Assembly: GCA_020635035.1 (NCBI GenBank)
Contig: JACKAO010000003.1
Coordinates: forward strand, 124,001-188,000
DNA: 64,000 nucleotides
Direction of reading: 5' to 3'
DNA from: Calditrichia bacterium
Lineage (GTDB): Bacteria; Calditrichota; Calditrichia; Calditrichales; J004
Below the pieces are notes generated by a model. The model was given only the letters and a program-made list of their open reading frames with translations, was not told where the DNA came from and made no database searches. Every line of letters starts with the position of its first letter. The first letter of the stretch is position 1. This document shows positions 45,821 through 55,139 of this stretch, one piece after another. The position numbers were made by a program, and so were the translations under genes.

Positions 45821-46993
45821 ATGTCCAGGCTTAAAGAATACTTCTCTTATAAAAAATTTGATACTCCGGTTTATCGCATTTTGTATCTGAACAATGACTA
45901 CTATTTACAAAAGCAATCCATTGCTGCTTTGAAAAATCTTGGCCATGATGTTGCGGTTGTAGATGTTGTAAACGACCCTTCTCAAATGCTTGAGCTTATT
46001 CTTAAAACGGCTATCCTTTTAAAACCCGACTGTGTGATGGGTGTTAATCACCTTGGTTTTGATGAAGAAGGCAAAATTGCAGATCTTTTGTCGCAACTTA
46101 GCATACCTGTTGTTTTCTGGTATCTGGATGATTTCCGGTTTATTGCTTTTGACGGAAAAGTACAATCAAATCCGATGACGGCAATTTTTACTTTTGAAAA
46201 AACACACGTTCCGGTTATAAAAGAGCTGGGGTTTAGTCATGTTTTTCACCTGCCTTCTGCTTCAGCCATCCATCCTGAAAAGGACTATTTAAATCAATCT
46301 TATAGCTTCCTGGAAAATGCAGTGAGTTTTATTGGCGGAACATTTAGTAGTTCTAAAAACAAGCGGCTGAAACCTGCATATCCGGATTTGCTTTTTAAGT
46401 TAGAAAAGAAAATAGATTTTAAGCATGCTAATACTTTTCTGATAGATGAAATAAAAAGAGAACAGGCTGCTGAATTGGTGACGGAAAATGAATTTAATCA
46501 TTATGCCGGATACGTCATGTGTGAAGCTATCCGTCAATACCGGGCAAATATCCTGGAAAATGTTGTCGCTGAAAATTTTCATGTTTTTGGTGATTTATGC
46601 TGGAACGAATATAGTATAAATGGAACCATTCATGGCCCGGTAGATAATACAACTGCGGTTCCTTTTATTTTTCATCATTCACTTTTAAATCTTAACATAT
46701 CGAGTCAACAGCTCGCAACAACAGTTAATCTGCGTGTTTTTGAAGTGCCGGCAGCCGGGGGATTTTTACTAACTGACTGGAAAGATGAATTGGGTGAATT
46801 GTTTGATTTTGACAGTGAATTAGTTGTTTATAAAAGTATTGATGAAATGAATGATTTGATTGCATTTTACCAGCAAAACCCATCCAAACGCGAACATATT
46901 ATTAATAAAGCCCGGCAAAGGGTTTTAAAAGAACATCTGGTTATTCACAGGATCAGGAAAATGATTACTGTATTGGCCGATCTTTTTGGGTAA
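45821..46993 (+). CDS. CgeB-like glycosyltransferase family protein
   Basis: 390 residues, no signal peptide. The N-terminal half has a Rossmann-like pattern (YRILYLNNDYYLQKQSIAALKNLGHDVAVVDV is split by short loops; FWYLDDFRF, FTFEKTHVP). The C-terminal part ends with the glycosyltransferase-1-like segment common in CgeB proteins: TTVNLRVFEVPAAGGFLLTDW and KRE...NKARQRVLKEH. It would transfer a sugar to a protein or polysaccharide acceptor in the cytosol. Donor and acceptor unknown. No sugar genes adjoin it; upstream is the divergent addB gene across 182 bases of non-coding sequence. Confidence 0.65.
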   Translation: MSRLKEYFSYKKFDTPVYRILYLNNDYYLQKQSIAALKNLGHDVAVVDVVNDPSQMLELILKTAILLKPDCVMGVNHLGFDEEGKIADLLSQLSIPVVFWYLDDFRFIAFDGKVQSNPMTAIFTFEKTHVPVIKELGFSHVFHLPSASAIHPEKDYLNQSYSFLENAVSFIGGTFSSSKNKRLKPAYPDLLFKLEKKIDFKHANTFLIDEIKREQAAELVTENEFNHYAGYVMCEAIRQYRANILENVVAENFHVFGDLCWNEYSINGTIHGPVDNTTAVPFIFHHSLLNLNISSQQLATTVNLRVFEVPAAGGFLLTDWKDELGELFDFDSELVVYKSIDEMNDLIAFYQQNPSKREHIINKARQRVLKEHLVIHRIRKMITVLADLFG

Positions 46994-47214
46994 GCTGAAA
47001 ACATTTAAAAATCATAAAGTCTCAACGTTAAAAAATGGTTAAAGAACTGCGGTGAATGTATATGAATGAAATCCGAGTCCTTTTCTGCCGACTGCAGTTC
47101 AGCTTCGTAAAAACACAACTATTGCTATAATAATTCATTTTGTTTTTGGAGCGTTTGGATTCTTGGTGCTGGTTTTGGGTACGGTTCATTAAAATCCGGT
47201 TAGAATAAGATTTT

Positions 47215-48051
47215 TTAACTTTCAGCCAGATCGGCTGCATTTGGATTTATGATAAAACGGTCCCGTTCCTTTACAAAAACAGCCGGACTCGCACCTGTAA
47301 AATGCTTAAAGTCTTTTATAAAATGAGCCTGATCGCTGTATCCGCAGGCATAAGCAAGGTTTGTAAGAAGTATTCTTCTGCCATTTTGAATTTGTCGGTT
47401 AACTTCATTAAGCCGGGCAATACGCATATACTGTTTGGGTGAAAGGCCCAACTTTTGTTTGAATTCCCGTTCCAGCTGCCTGCGGCTTATATAGACTTCA
47501 GCAGAGAGTTGTTCTATGGATATCATGCCTTTTCTCCGCCGGATGATCTCGGCGGCGTGGTTAAGATAACTTAAATTTATTTTATTTCGGTTAAGATTTT
47601 TCAAAAGGTAATTTTCTGATAACTGCAGTTGCATCCGGAAATGTTCAATGTCTTTAAGCTGCTCTGTATACTCTCTGAAATGTTTCCCGGTTACTGAATT
47701 CATATCTTCAAATCCTGCATTTATTTCAGCTGCAGGAACACCAAAGATATGCTGAATTCCTTCCGGTTTGAAGCGGATCCCAAATACATCAACTGTAGCC
47801 CGGAAATGAACGTCATATGGTTTACTGAACATACCGATTAATGTGTAATTGGGAGACGGACTAAAGGATGAGCCCTGCAGGAGTTCACAATGGAAATCAC
47901 TTAAATGGATAATTAATTCAACATAACCGTTCGGCACGACACGCTGTGAAAAAAATGAAACAGCATTTACATTAAATTTACCACTCCAGAAAAATTCTAC
48001 AAAAGGACTAAGTTGAGGTCCTGGTATATATTCTTTGAATATTATATCCAT
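47215..48051 (-). CDS. AraC-family transcriptional regulator
   Basis: 278 residues from the ATG at 48051. An upstream in-frame TTG at 48084 is rejected because it lies within the stem of a hairpin that ends the cupin transcript. The C-terminal third has both helix-turn-helix motifs of AraC proteins (ISIEQLSAEVYISRRQLEREF, then LTNLAYACGYSDQAHFIKDF). The N-terminal ~150 residues form the DUF6597-like sensory part (IPGPQLSPFVEFFW, NGYVELIIHLSD). Ligand unknown. It lies downstream of the cupin gene on the same strand. The 220 bases downstream before the glycosyltransferase hold no convincing gene. Confidence 0.9.
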   Translation of the reverse strand: MDIIFKEYIPGPQLSPFVEFFWSGKFNVNAVSFFSQRVVPNGYVELIIHLSDFHCELLQGSSFSPSPNYTLIGMFSKPYDVHFRATVDVFGIRFKPEGIQHIFGVPAAEINAGFEDMNSVTGKHFREYTEQLKDIEHFRMQLQLSENYLLKNLNRNKINLSYLNHAAEIIRRRKGMISIEQLSAEVYISRRQLEREFKQKLGLSPKQYMRIARLNEVNRQIQNGRRILLTNLAYACGYSDQAHFIKDFKHFTGASPAVFVKERDRFIINPNAADLAES

Positions 48052-48064
48052 AGTATACTTTGAA

Positions 48065-48101
48065 AACAACAAGCCTGACTTCAAACGAAGCAGGCTTGTG
48101 T
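48065..48101 (-). terminator. Terminator hairpin after the cupin gene
   Basis: ACAAGCCTG (48069-48077) and CAGGCTTGT (48091-48099) form a perfect nine-pair stem around a 13-base loop. On the minus strand TTGTTTTC follows, so it fits a rho-independent terminator for the cupin transcript, separating it from the AraC gene. Confidence 0.6.
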
Positions 48102-48112
48102 ATTATTTCTAT

Positions 48113-48535
48113 CTATTCCGGCACAGCAGAAGTGTCGACCATGTTTGATTCTGTTGGCCACCAGACGTTTTCAAATGTAGCAACGATGTTGTTTGCCCCG
48201 CCAAAAAATCCAAGAACTTTTACAGTATCTTCGCCGATATTTTTAAAATTATGCGGAACCATTTTAGGAACAAGCACAAGTTCACCTTTAGAAGCCACTC
48301 CTTTTTCATCTCCGATTTCCGCTTCAATAGTACCTTCCAGAATAAGCAACAATTCTTCGGCGCTATCGGTGTGTTTTCCCAACTCTTCATTCGGATCAAG
48401 CTGTACAAAAACCGTTGCGCTGTTTTTTGTACCATGGGCACCAAGCATCGGGAAAGTGGCTTTGGCTCTCTGTCCCGGATTTTCTTTAGCAATAAATTCA
48501 TTGAGTTCAAGTTTGTTTAAATCGACTTTTATCAT
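48113..48535 (-). CDS. Single-domain cupin protein
   Basis: 140 residues, one beta-barrel. Metal-site motifs: HTDSAEELLLILEG (His and two Glu) and a later VPHNFKN (His). Binding of a metal ion and a small acidic substrate is the usual property, but many such cupins have no known reaction. It is followed on the same strand by an AraC regulator gene after a terminator hairpin, a common pairing of cupin and AraC genes, but co-regulation is only suggested. The start ATG at 48535 is fixed by the MIKVDLNKL beginning; no strong ribosome site precedes it. Confidence 0.85.
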   Translation of the reverse strand: MIKVDLNKLELNEFIAKENPGQRAKATFPMLGAHGTKNSATVFVQLDPNEELGKHTDSAEELLLILEGTIEAEIGDEKGVASKGELVLVPKMVPHNFKNIGEDTVKVLGFFGGANNIVATFENVWWPTESNMVDTSAVPE

Positions 48536-48684
48536 TTGATTTCTCCCAAGTTATTTTTTGTATTTATATTTTATTTGACCTGAATCAGACATGAGCTTGG
48601 TAAAGAAACTTACCACGAAAAATCTCCCTTCCATTAGATAGGTTGGGTCTCGATATGCATTAACCATGTCTGCCATTAATCAGC

Positions 48685-49158
48685 TTAATTTGAATAGCCC
48701 TTCATATTCACCAGACCATTTATCATATCCACTTCACCCACAGCCCAGACCTGTTTACTATTCAGCCAATTATATTTTCCGGCAGATGTATAAAAATCCA
48801 TATTTAGGTTTAAACGGGCAATGCCATTATCTCCGGGTGTGGAAATACCTGTTTCTTTCACTGCAATGGTCTCACCATCGTCAGTAACAATACGGGCCTG
48901 GATATGCAGCATAAACTTGCCATCAGTGCGGATCTCAAGATAATCCGTTCCTTTTATCACGCCTTTAATTGCATCTCCAATGACATTTCCTTCAAAAGTA
49001 ATATCGAAGCGCGCACCGTTTTGCGGAATCTGTACTTCGCCGTTAAGCATCTCTTCCCAGCTGATACCGTATTCGGTTATGCCGGTTAAAACGATCTGCT
49101 CATCAAAAAGATATTTGACAGCATTTGTTATGTTTGACTCAATCATCTGTGAATTCAT
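48685..49158 (-). CDS. DUF3237-type protein
   Basis: 157 residues from an ATG at 49158 preceded by AAAGGAGG; a further upstream in-frame start at 49251 lacks a ribosome site and is rejected. The sequence is beta-rich and matches DUF3237 by pattern: FEGNVIGDAIKGVIKGTDYLEIRTDGK, HIQARIVTDDGE, then KYNWLNSKQVWAVGEVDM. These small barrel proteins are of unknown function. The 150 bases between this gene and the cupin hold no gene. Probably monocistronic. Confidence 0.65.
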   Translation of the reverse strand: MNSQMIESNITNAVKYLFDEQIVLTGITEYGISWEEMLNGEVQIPQNGARFDITFEGNVIGDAIKGVIKGTDYLEIRTDGKFMLHIQARIVTDDGETIAVKETGISTPGDNGIARLNLNMDFYTSAGKYNWLNSKQVWAVGEVDMINGLVNMKGYSN

Positions 49159-49365
49159 TTTTCCTCCTTTGGGTTTGGTTGTTAACAAATGATGGGTAAA
49201 ACATACGGGAAGGTTAAAAGACAAAATTGTAAAAATGCGACAAGATTGCATAATGATATAATTGATATATCAGGAAGATAGTATCAAAGAGAATGCAGAT
49301 ATATTTTTTAAGCGGATTGGCTAAATACAATATGATTGATGCTTTAAAGATAAGGCCTGTTTAAA

Positions 49366-49758
49366 TTAAAATGGTCCGCTACCCTGGGTATTTCTGTCTT
49401 CAAATGAACACTCACCTTCAAACACGTGGCCTTTGTAACGCAGCTCCAGAGTTTTTGCAAAATATTCTTCCATTGCTTTACAAATCTGTGGACGCCGCAG
49501 CCATTTACCATCATCAGATAATGCGCATTTTGTGTCTAAAGGAACTTCTATCTTCTGGTAAACACCGAACAATTCTGTTTCTTCAGGGTTTTTATTGTGT
49601 TCAGCCAAATATTCAACCAAGCCACAGATGGTATCGGCAAAAAAGTATTCATACAAATTTTTATCCTGTTCCATTATTGGCAATCGGGCCATATAGGTAT
49701 AAGGTAGTGTTTTATCATATTTGGAACGCGGTCCTAAAATTTTTCGAATAACGCCCAT
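49366..49758 (-). CDS. Hypothetical protein
   Basis: 130 residues if started at the ATG at 49758, where GGAGG lies seven bases upstream; the longer frame back to 49863 lacks a site and would add a poorly conserved-looking 35 residues. The protein starts MGVIRKILGPRSKYDKTLPY and has helix-forming segments (DTICGLVEYLAEHNK, ICKAMEEYFAKTLEL). Three scattered cysteines, no signal peptide or membrane helix. I do not recognise a family. It is divergent from the CvfB-like gene. Confidence 0.7.
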   Translation of the reverse strand: MGVIRKILGPRSKYDKTLPYTYMARLPIMEQDKNLYEYFFADTICGLVEYLAEHNKNPEETELFGVYQKIEVPLDTKCALSDDGKWLRRPQICKAMEEYFAKTLELRYKGHVFEGECSFEDRNTQGSGPF

Positions 49759-49903
49759 TTTGATTCCTCCATCATTTGATGAATCTTTTTTATCAATGTA
49801 CAAATTTAAATGTCGCGCAGTCAAACAGATTATGGAATATATTTCGTTTCTGAAATTGCTCATATTTTTCTATATTGCTGACAGACAAAAAAGTGAAAAT
49901 ACC

Positions 49904-50752
49904 ATGCTTGAGATTGGAAAAATAAATCGTCTGAGAGTGAAAAGGGCAACACAACATGGTGCCTATCTTTGTGACGATCAGGACAATGAAGTTTTGTTGC
50001 CTCGTAAATTTGTGAGTGCTGATTTACGGCTGGAAGACCAAATTGATGTATTTCTTTTTACAGATTCTGAAGACCGGATAACAGCTACAACCCAGAAGCC
50101 TTTGGTAATGCGAGATGAATTTGCATTTTTAATGGTTAAAGATGTTAATCCCACCGGGGCATTTTTGGACTGGGGACTTGAAAAAGATCTGTTTGTTCCA
50201 TTTCGTGAACAGGACATGCGCATGAAACAGGGATACAAATACATAGTATATGTTTTCCTGGATGAAATGACAAACCGTCTTGTTGCAAGCAGCCGTTACA
50301 AGCGATTTTTGGAAAGGGATGTAATTGATCTGGAAAAAGGGCAAAAGGTGAGAATATTAATTCGTGGAAAAACAGATCTTGGAGTAAATGTAATTATTAA
50401 CAATCGTTACCAGGGGTTACTTTTTAATGAAGATATTCATCAAACAATTCATTCAGGTGATAAACTGACTGCATATATTAAAAATATTCGCCCCGATAAG
50501 AAAATTGATGTTATACTCCATAAACCGGGATTTGAATCTATCGAACCCAATGCCCAAAAAATTCTGCTTAAAATAAAATCAAATAAAGGATTTCTTTCTT
50601 TAGGGGATCACAGTGATCCACTATTAATTAAGCAGGAAGTACAGATGAGTAAAAAGGCATTTAAAAAAGCTATCGGAATTCTTTACAAAAAAAGATTAAT
50701 TGATATCAGAAAAGATGGACTTTACTTAACAGAAAAAAGTAAGGACAAATAG
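49904..50752 (+). CDS. CvfB/YitL-like S1-domain RNA-binding protein
   Basis: 282 residues from the ATG at 49904. An upstream in-frame extension from 49721 overlaps the divergent gene and is rejected; 282 residues is the CvfB length. It holds tandem S1-like OB-folds (INRLRVKRATQHGAYLCDD, then DVNPTGAFLDWGLEKDLFVPFREQD, and INNRYQGLLFNED) and a C-terminal winged-helix (AFKKAIGILYKKRLIDIRKDGLYL). Such proteins bind RNA and in Staphylococcus affect virulence-gene expression. One base separates its stop from the next gene's ATG. Confidence 0.88.
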   Translation: MLEIGKINRLRVKRATQHGAYLCDDQDNEVLLPRKFVSADLRLEDQIDVFLFTDSEDRITATTQKPLVMRDEFAFLMVKDVNPTGAFLDWGLEKDLFVPFREQDMRMKQGYKYIVYVFLDEMTNRLVASSRYKRFLERDVIDLEKGQKVRILIRGKTDLGVNVIINNRYQGLLFNEDIHQTIHSGDKLTAYIKNIRPDKKIDVILHKPGFESIEPNAQKILLKIKSNKGFLSLGDHSDPLLIKQEVQMSKKAFKKAIGILYKKRLIDIRKDGLYLTEKSKDK

Positions 50753-50753
50753 T

Positions 50754-51047
50754 ATGTATCCTGTTAAACATGAACCAAATGGTGTAAATGGAGTGTTTTA
50801 TATGGAGAATGATGGTAAGCGTCTTGCCGGAATCATGTATAACCGAAGCAGCGAAACGGTTATTACTCTGGATCATACTCTGGTTGATGCCAGTCTTCGC
50901 GGAACAGGCGCCGGTGAATCTCTTATTAAAGCAGCGGTTGAGTGGGCCAGAGAACAGGGATTCAAAATTATACCAATGTGCCCCTATGCAAATTCAGTAT
51001 TTATGAAGAATAAACCCCTGCAGGATGTGCTTCATCTTCAAAAATAA
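50754..51047 (+). CDS. Small GNAT-like acetyltransferase (YjdJ type)
   Basis: 97 residues. The compact GNAT fold of the YjdJ family is seen: GVFYMENDGKRLAGIMY strands, LVDASLRGTGAGESLIKAAVEWAREQG with an RGTGAG acetyl-CoA-binding motif, and IPMCPYANSVF. Substrate unknown. It begins one base after the previous stop, so is co-transcribed with the CvfB-like gene, and is followed by a strong bidirectional terminator. Confidence 0.88.
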   Translation: MYPVKHEPNGVNGVFYMENDGKRLAGIMYNRSSETVITLDHTLVDASLRGTGAGESLIKAAVEWAREQGFKIIPMCPYANSVFMKNKPLQDVLHLQK

Positions 51048-51051
51048 AAAA

Positions 51052-51088
51052 TCCCTTCCGTCGATAACCAGGAAGGGACTTTTTTTTT
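51052..51088. terminator. Strong bidirectional rho-independent terminator
   Basis: TCCCTTCC (51052-51059) and GGAAGGGA (51071-51078) form an eight-pair GC-rich stem, followed by C and nine T on the plus strand. On the minus strand the stem is followed by TTTTTTATTTTTG. It would end both the GNAT transcript and the convergent serA transcript. Confidence 0.9.
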
Positions 51089-51110
51089 ACCTTAATTGCT
51101 CAATAAAATA

Positions 51111-52712
51111 TTATTCCACATTTGCTAAACGAACTGCGTTTATACCCTTTATCTTTTCCAGTTTTTCTTTAAGGTCTCCCGGCAGATTACCCTGAACAGC
51201 GAAGACATTCAAGGCTTTCTTTGCATCACCGTCACGTCCTGAGCTCATGTGGCTTATATTAATGTTAACTTCACCGAGCGTTGTTCCGATTTTTCCAATA
51301 ATACCAGGAATGTTATCGTTTTCAACAATAATCAGTTGGCCTTCCAGTTCGGCGCTTAATTTAAAATCACCATATTCAATCAGATGAAAAATGTTTTTAC
51401 CGACAAAACTACCCGCCATGTGAATTTTGCCTTTGTCTGTCACAAAATCACAGGCGATTGCATTGGTGTGAACGGTAAGGGGTGTATCTTTTTTGGCAAG
51501 TTCAATGCTTATTCCGCGTTCACGTGCTACGGTAAGGGCATTTACAGGGTTAACAATCTCAATATTTTGCGCATCCCCTGAGGTTTTGAGAGCACCCACA
51601 AGTAAATATGCAGAAATTGGTTCAACAGGTACGTCAAGCACTGTGCCATAATAACGCACAGATATTTCTTTTAAACGTCCGTCTTTTATCTGATTAAAAA
51701 TAGTTCCCATCCGTTCAGCAAGGGTGTAAAATGGTGCAATTCTCGGTTGAATTTCTTCTTCAACAGAAACAAAATTGACGGCATGCCGGGCAACATTCTT
51801 CTGGAAGTACTCTATCATCTGATCAAGTATTTGGTCGGCCACTTTTACCTGAGCTTCTTCGGTGGATGCACCCAAATGGGGAGTTGCAAGTACTTTAGGG
51901 TGTTTTGCCAGTGTAAAATCTGCAGGCGGTTCGCTGCTGAAAACATCAATACAGGCCATACCGACTTTGCCGTCATTGAGTGCCTGCAAAAGATCCTGTT
52001 CATTTATAATGCCGCCACGGGCACAATTCACAAAAACGACCCCGTCTTTACACTTTTTAAGATTAGCGGCGTTTATCATGTTCAGTGTTTCTTTCATCTT
52101 CGGGGCATGGATTGTGATAATGTCAGATTTTTCGAGCAATTCATCCAGGCTGACTAATTTTATTCCAAGCTGTGTTGCAGCTTCACTTGTAATTATCGGA
52201 TCATAACCAAGGATTTTGGTGTCAAAAGCAGCAAGTCGCTTAGCTACTTCACGCCCAATTTTTCCAAGGCCTACAACGCCGATAGTTTTTTGATATAATT
52301 CATGACCCACATATGTTTTACGGTCCCATTCATCTCGCAGCATGGAAGCATTTGCAGGAGAAATATTGCGTAAACCAGCCAGAAGCAATGCAATTGTGTG
52401 TTCGGTGGCTGCCATAGTGTTTCCACCCGGTGTGTTCATTACAATTATGCCGCGCTTGGTGGCTTCAACTGTATCGATGTTATCCACCCCGGCTCCTGCA
52501 CGCCCTATAACTTTCAGGTTGGGTGCCGCTGCCAGAATATCAGCGGTTGCTTTCGTACGGCTGCGAACAACAAGACCGTCATAATCTTTTATTTCTTTTT
52601 TAAGATCATCCATCGAAATGCCGGATTTGTTGATCACGGAGACGCCTTCGGTCTTGTCATATTTTGCTAAGATTTCTGGTGGTAAAGAATCGGAAACTAA
52701 AATTTTATACAT
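51111..52712 (-). CDS. serA: D-3-phosphoglycerate dehydrogenase SerA, long ACT form
   Basis: 533 residues from the ATG at 52712 (AGGAGC upstream); the 31-residue upstream extension lacks a site. Domains: substrate-binding, NAD-binding (GVVGLGKIGREVAKRL, Asp ligand in YDP), catalytic His in ATPHLGAS, an intervening ASB domain, and a C-terminal ACT domain (NIPGIIGKIGTTLGEVNINI) for feedback by serine. It oxidises 3-phosphoglycerate in the first step of serine synthesis. It is convergent with the GNAT gene and divergent from the E1 gene. Confidence 0.95.
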   Translation of the reverse strand: MYKILVSDSLPPEILAKYDKTEGVSVINKSGISMDDLKKEIKDYDGLVVRSRTKATADILAAAPNLKVIGRAGAGVDNIDTVEATKRGIIVMNTPGGNTMAATEHTIALLLAGLRNISPANASMLRDEWDRKTYVGHELYQKTIGVVGLGKIGREVAKRLAAFDTKILGYDPIITSEAATQLGIKLVSLDELLEKSDIITIHAPKMKETLNMINAANLKKCKDGVVFVNCARGGIINEQDLLQALNDGKVGMACIDVFSSEPPADFTLAKHPKVLATPHLGASTEEAQVKVADQILDQMIEYFQKNVARHAVNFVSVEEEIQPRIAPFYTLAERMGTIFNQIKDGRLKEISVRYYGTVLDVPVEPISAYLLVGALKTSGDAQNIEIVNPVNALTVARERGISIELAKKDTPLTVHTNAIACDFVTDKGKIHMAGSFVGKNIFHLIEYGDFKLSAELEGQLIIVENDNIPGIIGKIGTTLGEVNINISHMSSGRDGDAKKALNVFAVQGNLPGDLKEKLEKIKGINAVRLANVE

Positions 52713-53083
52713 TATAAAAGCTCCTGTTTTCAAAAGGTAGTTAGGCTGTTTTGCTTGAGAAAAAATACACAGGGTATATAATTTTATCAAATAATTAGCA
52801 TGCAAACCGGAAGAATTTCTTGTAAGATTTTTAGTTGAAAAAGAACCTGTTGATTTTGTATTTTAAATTCTCTGCAAAATGAAATTTTTATTTATTTTAA
52901 CCTGTTGTAGAGATTGAAAAATCTTTAACCAAATTCATACATATTTTTTGATGTTTTGCTTAACAACCGGAATTTTTAAATTTATAGTTTATTCCGGAAT
53001 AACTGCCGGATGTATTAGTTTTCGATGGCATATTAATGATAAATATCTTTTAGACACTGCGTATTGAAACAGGAGTAACTTGA
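52713..53083. other. Divergent intergenic region with an inverted repeat
   Basis: 371 bases with no convincing gene; it must hold the serA and E1 promoters. CCGGAAT (52967-52973) and ATTCCGG (52991-52997) are exact reverse complements around a 17-base AT-rich spacer, followed by a second CCGGAT (53006-53011). It may be a regulator site for the oxoacid dehydrogenase genes. AGGAG lies 11 bases before the E1 ATG. No promoter motif is assigned. Confidence 0.4.
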
Positions 53084-55099
53084 ATGGCTGCGAGTAAAAA
53101 AATTGCCGGTCTCGATAAAAAAACACTTTTAAGTCTGCATAAAAACATGGTGATATCACGCTTTCTTGATGAGAAAATGCTGATTATGCTTAAGCAGGGT
53201 AAAAGTTTTTTTCATATCGGTGCTTCCGGCCATGAAGCCGTTCAGACTGCTGCTGCCTTTGCCATGCGCACTGAATACGATTATGCCTATCCGTATTATC
53301 GCGATTTAGCTTTTGCTCTGCAATTCGGAATGACCCCGCTGGAAAATATGCTTTTGTTCCTGGCCCGCGCTGATGATCCAAGTTCCGGCGGACGACAGAT
53401 GTCCAATCATTATGGTAATCGTAAAAAAAATATTATTACACAGTCCAGTCCCACAGGTACACAATACCTGCAGGCGGTTGGGGCGGCGATGGCAGCAAAA
53501 AAGCGTAAAACAGATGAAATTGTATACGTCTCTTCAGGTGAAGGCACCACCAGCCAGGGTGATTTTCATGAAGCACTTAATTGGGCCACTCGCGATAAAT
53601 TGCCTGTACTCTTTTTAATAGAAAACAATCAATATGCAATCAGTGTTCATGTCTCGGAACAAACCACGGGATCATCTATTTCCAAGATTGGTTCGGGATA
53701 CGAAGGGTTAGAAACCGGGCGCATTGATGGCACGGATTTCTTCAAATCTTATGATGTGCTTAAAAAAACGGTAAAACATGTCCGGGATGGATTGGGGCCT
53801 GCTCTTATCGAAGCTGATACGGTTCGCCTGATGGCTCACTCTTCATCAGATTCCGATAAAAAATACCGCACAAAAGAAGAACTGGAAGCAGATAAAAAGA
53901 AAGATCCGATCATTCGTTTTGAACATGAACTGATGGATCAGGGTATCTGCACACAGGACGAAATCAATGAATTAAAAAAATCCTATAAGAAAGAAGTTGA
54001 CCAGGCCGCAGATGATGCGGAAGCCCACCCTGCTCCGGCAACTGATTCGCTGTATAACCATCTGTTATCAGACAGGGATGAGCTTGAATATGAAAAAACG
54101 GAGCCATCTGGTAATAATGTTGTGCTGGTAGATGCGATAAATCATGCTTTGAAAGAAGAAATGGAACGCAACAGAGATATATATATTTTTGGTCAGGATG
54201 TTGCAGATAACAAAGGCGGTGTATTTACAGCAACGCAGGGAATTTCCACAAAATTTGGCCGTGAACGCTGCTTTAATGCACCGCTTGCCGAATCGAGCAT
54301 TGTCGGGGTAGGCATAGGTATGGCGACAGTTGGATTAAAACCCGTGATTGAAGTGCAATTTGCTGATTATATCTGGACAGCCATGATGCAGATTCGTAAT
54401 GAGTTGTCAACAATTCGCTGGCGTTCTAATGGAAATTGGAGTGCTCCTGTTGTAATACGTGTTCCTGTTGGCGGATACATTCATGGGGCTTTGTGCCATT
54501 CACAAAATATTGAAGCTATTTTTGGGCATCTGCCCGGCTTGAAAATTGCTTATCCATCCAATGCGGCTGATGCAAAAGGCCTGCTTAAATCAGCGATTCG
54601 CGGAGATGATCCGGTTCTGTTTCTTGAACATAAAGGCTTATATCGCCAAAGTTATGCGGCGAGTCCCGAGCCTGATGCAGATTATTTATTGCCTTATGGA
54701 AAAGCCCGTATAGCCATGGAAGGAACGGATATTACAGTCATCACCTGGGGGGCGCTGGTGCAAAAATCACTCGAAGCAGCTCGTGAGCTGAAAAAACAGG
54801 GTGTCAGTATCGAAGTTATTGATATCAGAACGATTAATCCGTTGGATAGCGAAATGATTTTATCATCGGTCAAAAAAACCGGTAAAGTTCTGGTAGCGCA
54901 CGAAGACACACGTTTCCAGGGTTTTGGCGCAGAAATAGCGGCGCAGATTGCCGAGTTTGCTTTTGAATACCTGGATGCCCCGGTAAAACGTATTGCCGGT
55001 GAAGACACTCCGATTCCTTTCAGTCCTGTGCTTGAAGAGGTTTGTCTTCCGCAGACAGGCTGGCTGCGAAAAGCATTGCAGGAACTGGCAGCATACTAA
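53084..55099 (+). CDS. 2-oxoacid (branched-chain type) dehydrogenase E1, alpha and beta fused
   Basis: 671 residues. Residues 1-320 are the alpha part with the thiamine diphosphate motif GEGTTSQGDFHEALN ... IENNQ. Residues 345-671 are the beta part (FGQDVADNKGGVF, ERCFNAPLAESSIVGVGIG, VQFADYIWTAMMQI). Alpha and beta are usually separate subunits; the fused form occurs in parts of the FCB group and in some actinobacteria. It decarboxylates a 2-oxoacid and hands the acyl group to the lipoyl E2, encoded 40 bases downstream. The likely substrate is branched-chain or pyruvate-type; not decidable from sequence. No E3 gene is in the window. Confidence 0.9.
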   Translation: MAASKKIAGLDKKTLLSLHKNMVISRFLDEKMLIMLKQGKSFFHIGASGHEAVQTAAAFAMRTEYDYAYPYYRDLAFALQFGMTPLENMLLFLARADDPSSGGRQMSNHYGNRKKNIITQSSPTGTQYLQAVGAAMAAKKRKTDEIVYVSSGEGTTSQGDFHEALNWATRDKLPVLFLIENNQYAISVHVSEQTTGSSISKIGSGYEGLETGRIDGTDFFKSYDVLKKTVKHVRDGLGPALIEADTVRLMAHSSSDSDKKYRTKEELEADKKKDPIIRFEHELMDQGICTQDEINELKKSYKKEVDQAADDAEAHPAPATDSLYNHLLSDRDELEYEKTEPSGNNVVLVDAINHALKEEMERNRDIYIFGQDVADNKGGVFTATQGISTKFGRERCFNAPLAESSIVGVGIGMATVGLKPVIEVQFADYIWTAMMQIRNELSTIRWRSNGNWSAPVVIRVPVGGYIHGALCHSQNIEAIFGHLPGLKIAYPSNAADAKGLLKSAIRGDDPVLFLEHKGLYRQSYAASPEPDADYLLPYGKARIAMEGTDITVITWGALVQKSLEAARELKKQGVSIEVIDIRTINPLDSEMILSSVKKTGKVLVAHEDTRFQGFGAEIAAQIAEFAFEYLDAPVKRIAGEDTPIPFSPVLEEVCLPQTGWLRKALQELAAY

Positions 55100-55139
55100 A
55101 AAGTGGGACGGGTTTATCAACTAATAATAGAGGATTGCG

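Noticed and set aside
47028..47240. Possible 70-residue gene between the glycosyltransferase and AraC genes
   Set aside because: Composition is low-complexity Lys/Asn/Ser, it overlaps the AraC end, and it has no ribosome site.
48060..48539. 159-codon plus-strand frame over the cupin gene
   Set aside because: Opposite the cupin frame, which carries metal-site motifs; the plus-strand translation is Ser/Pro rich and shows no family pattern.
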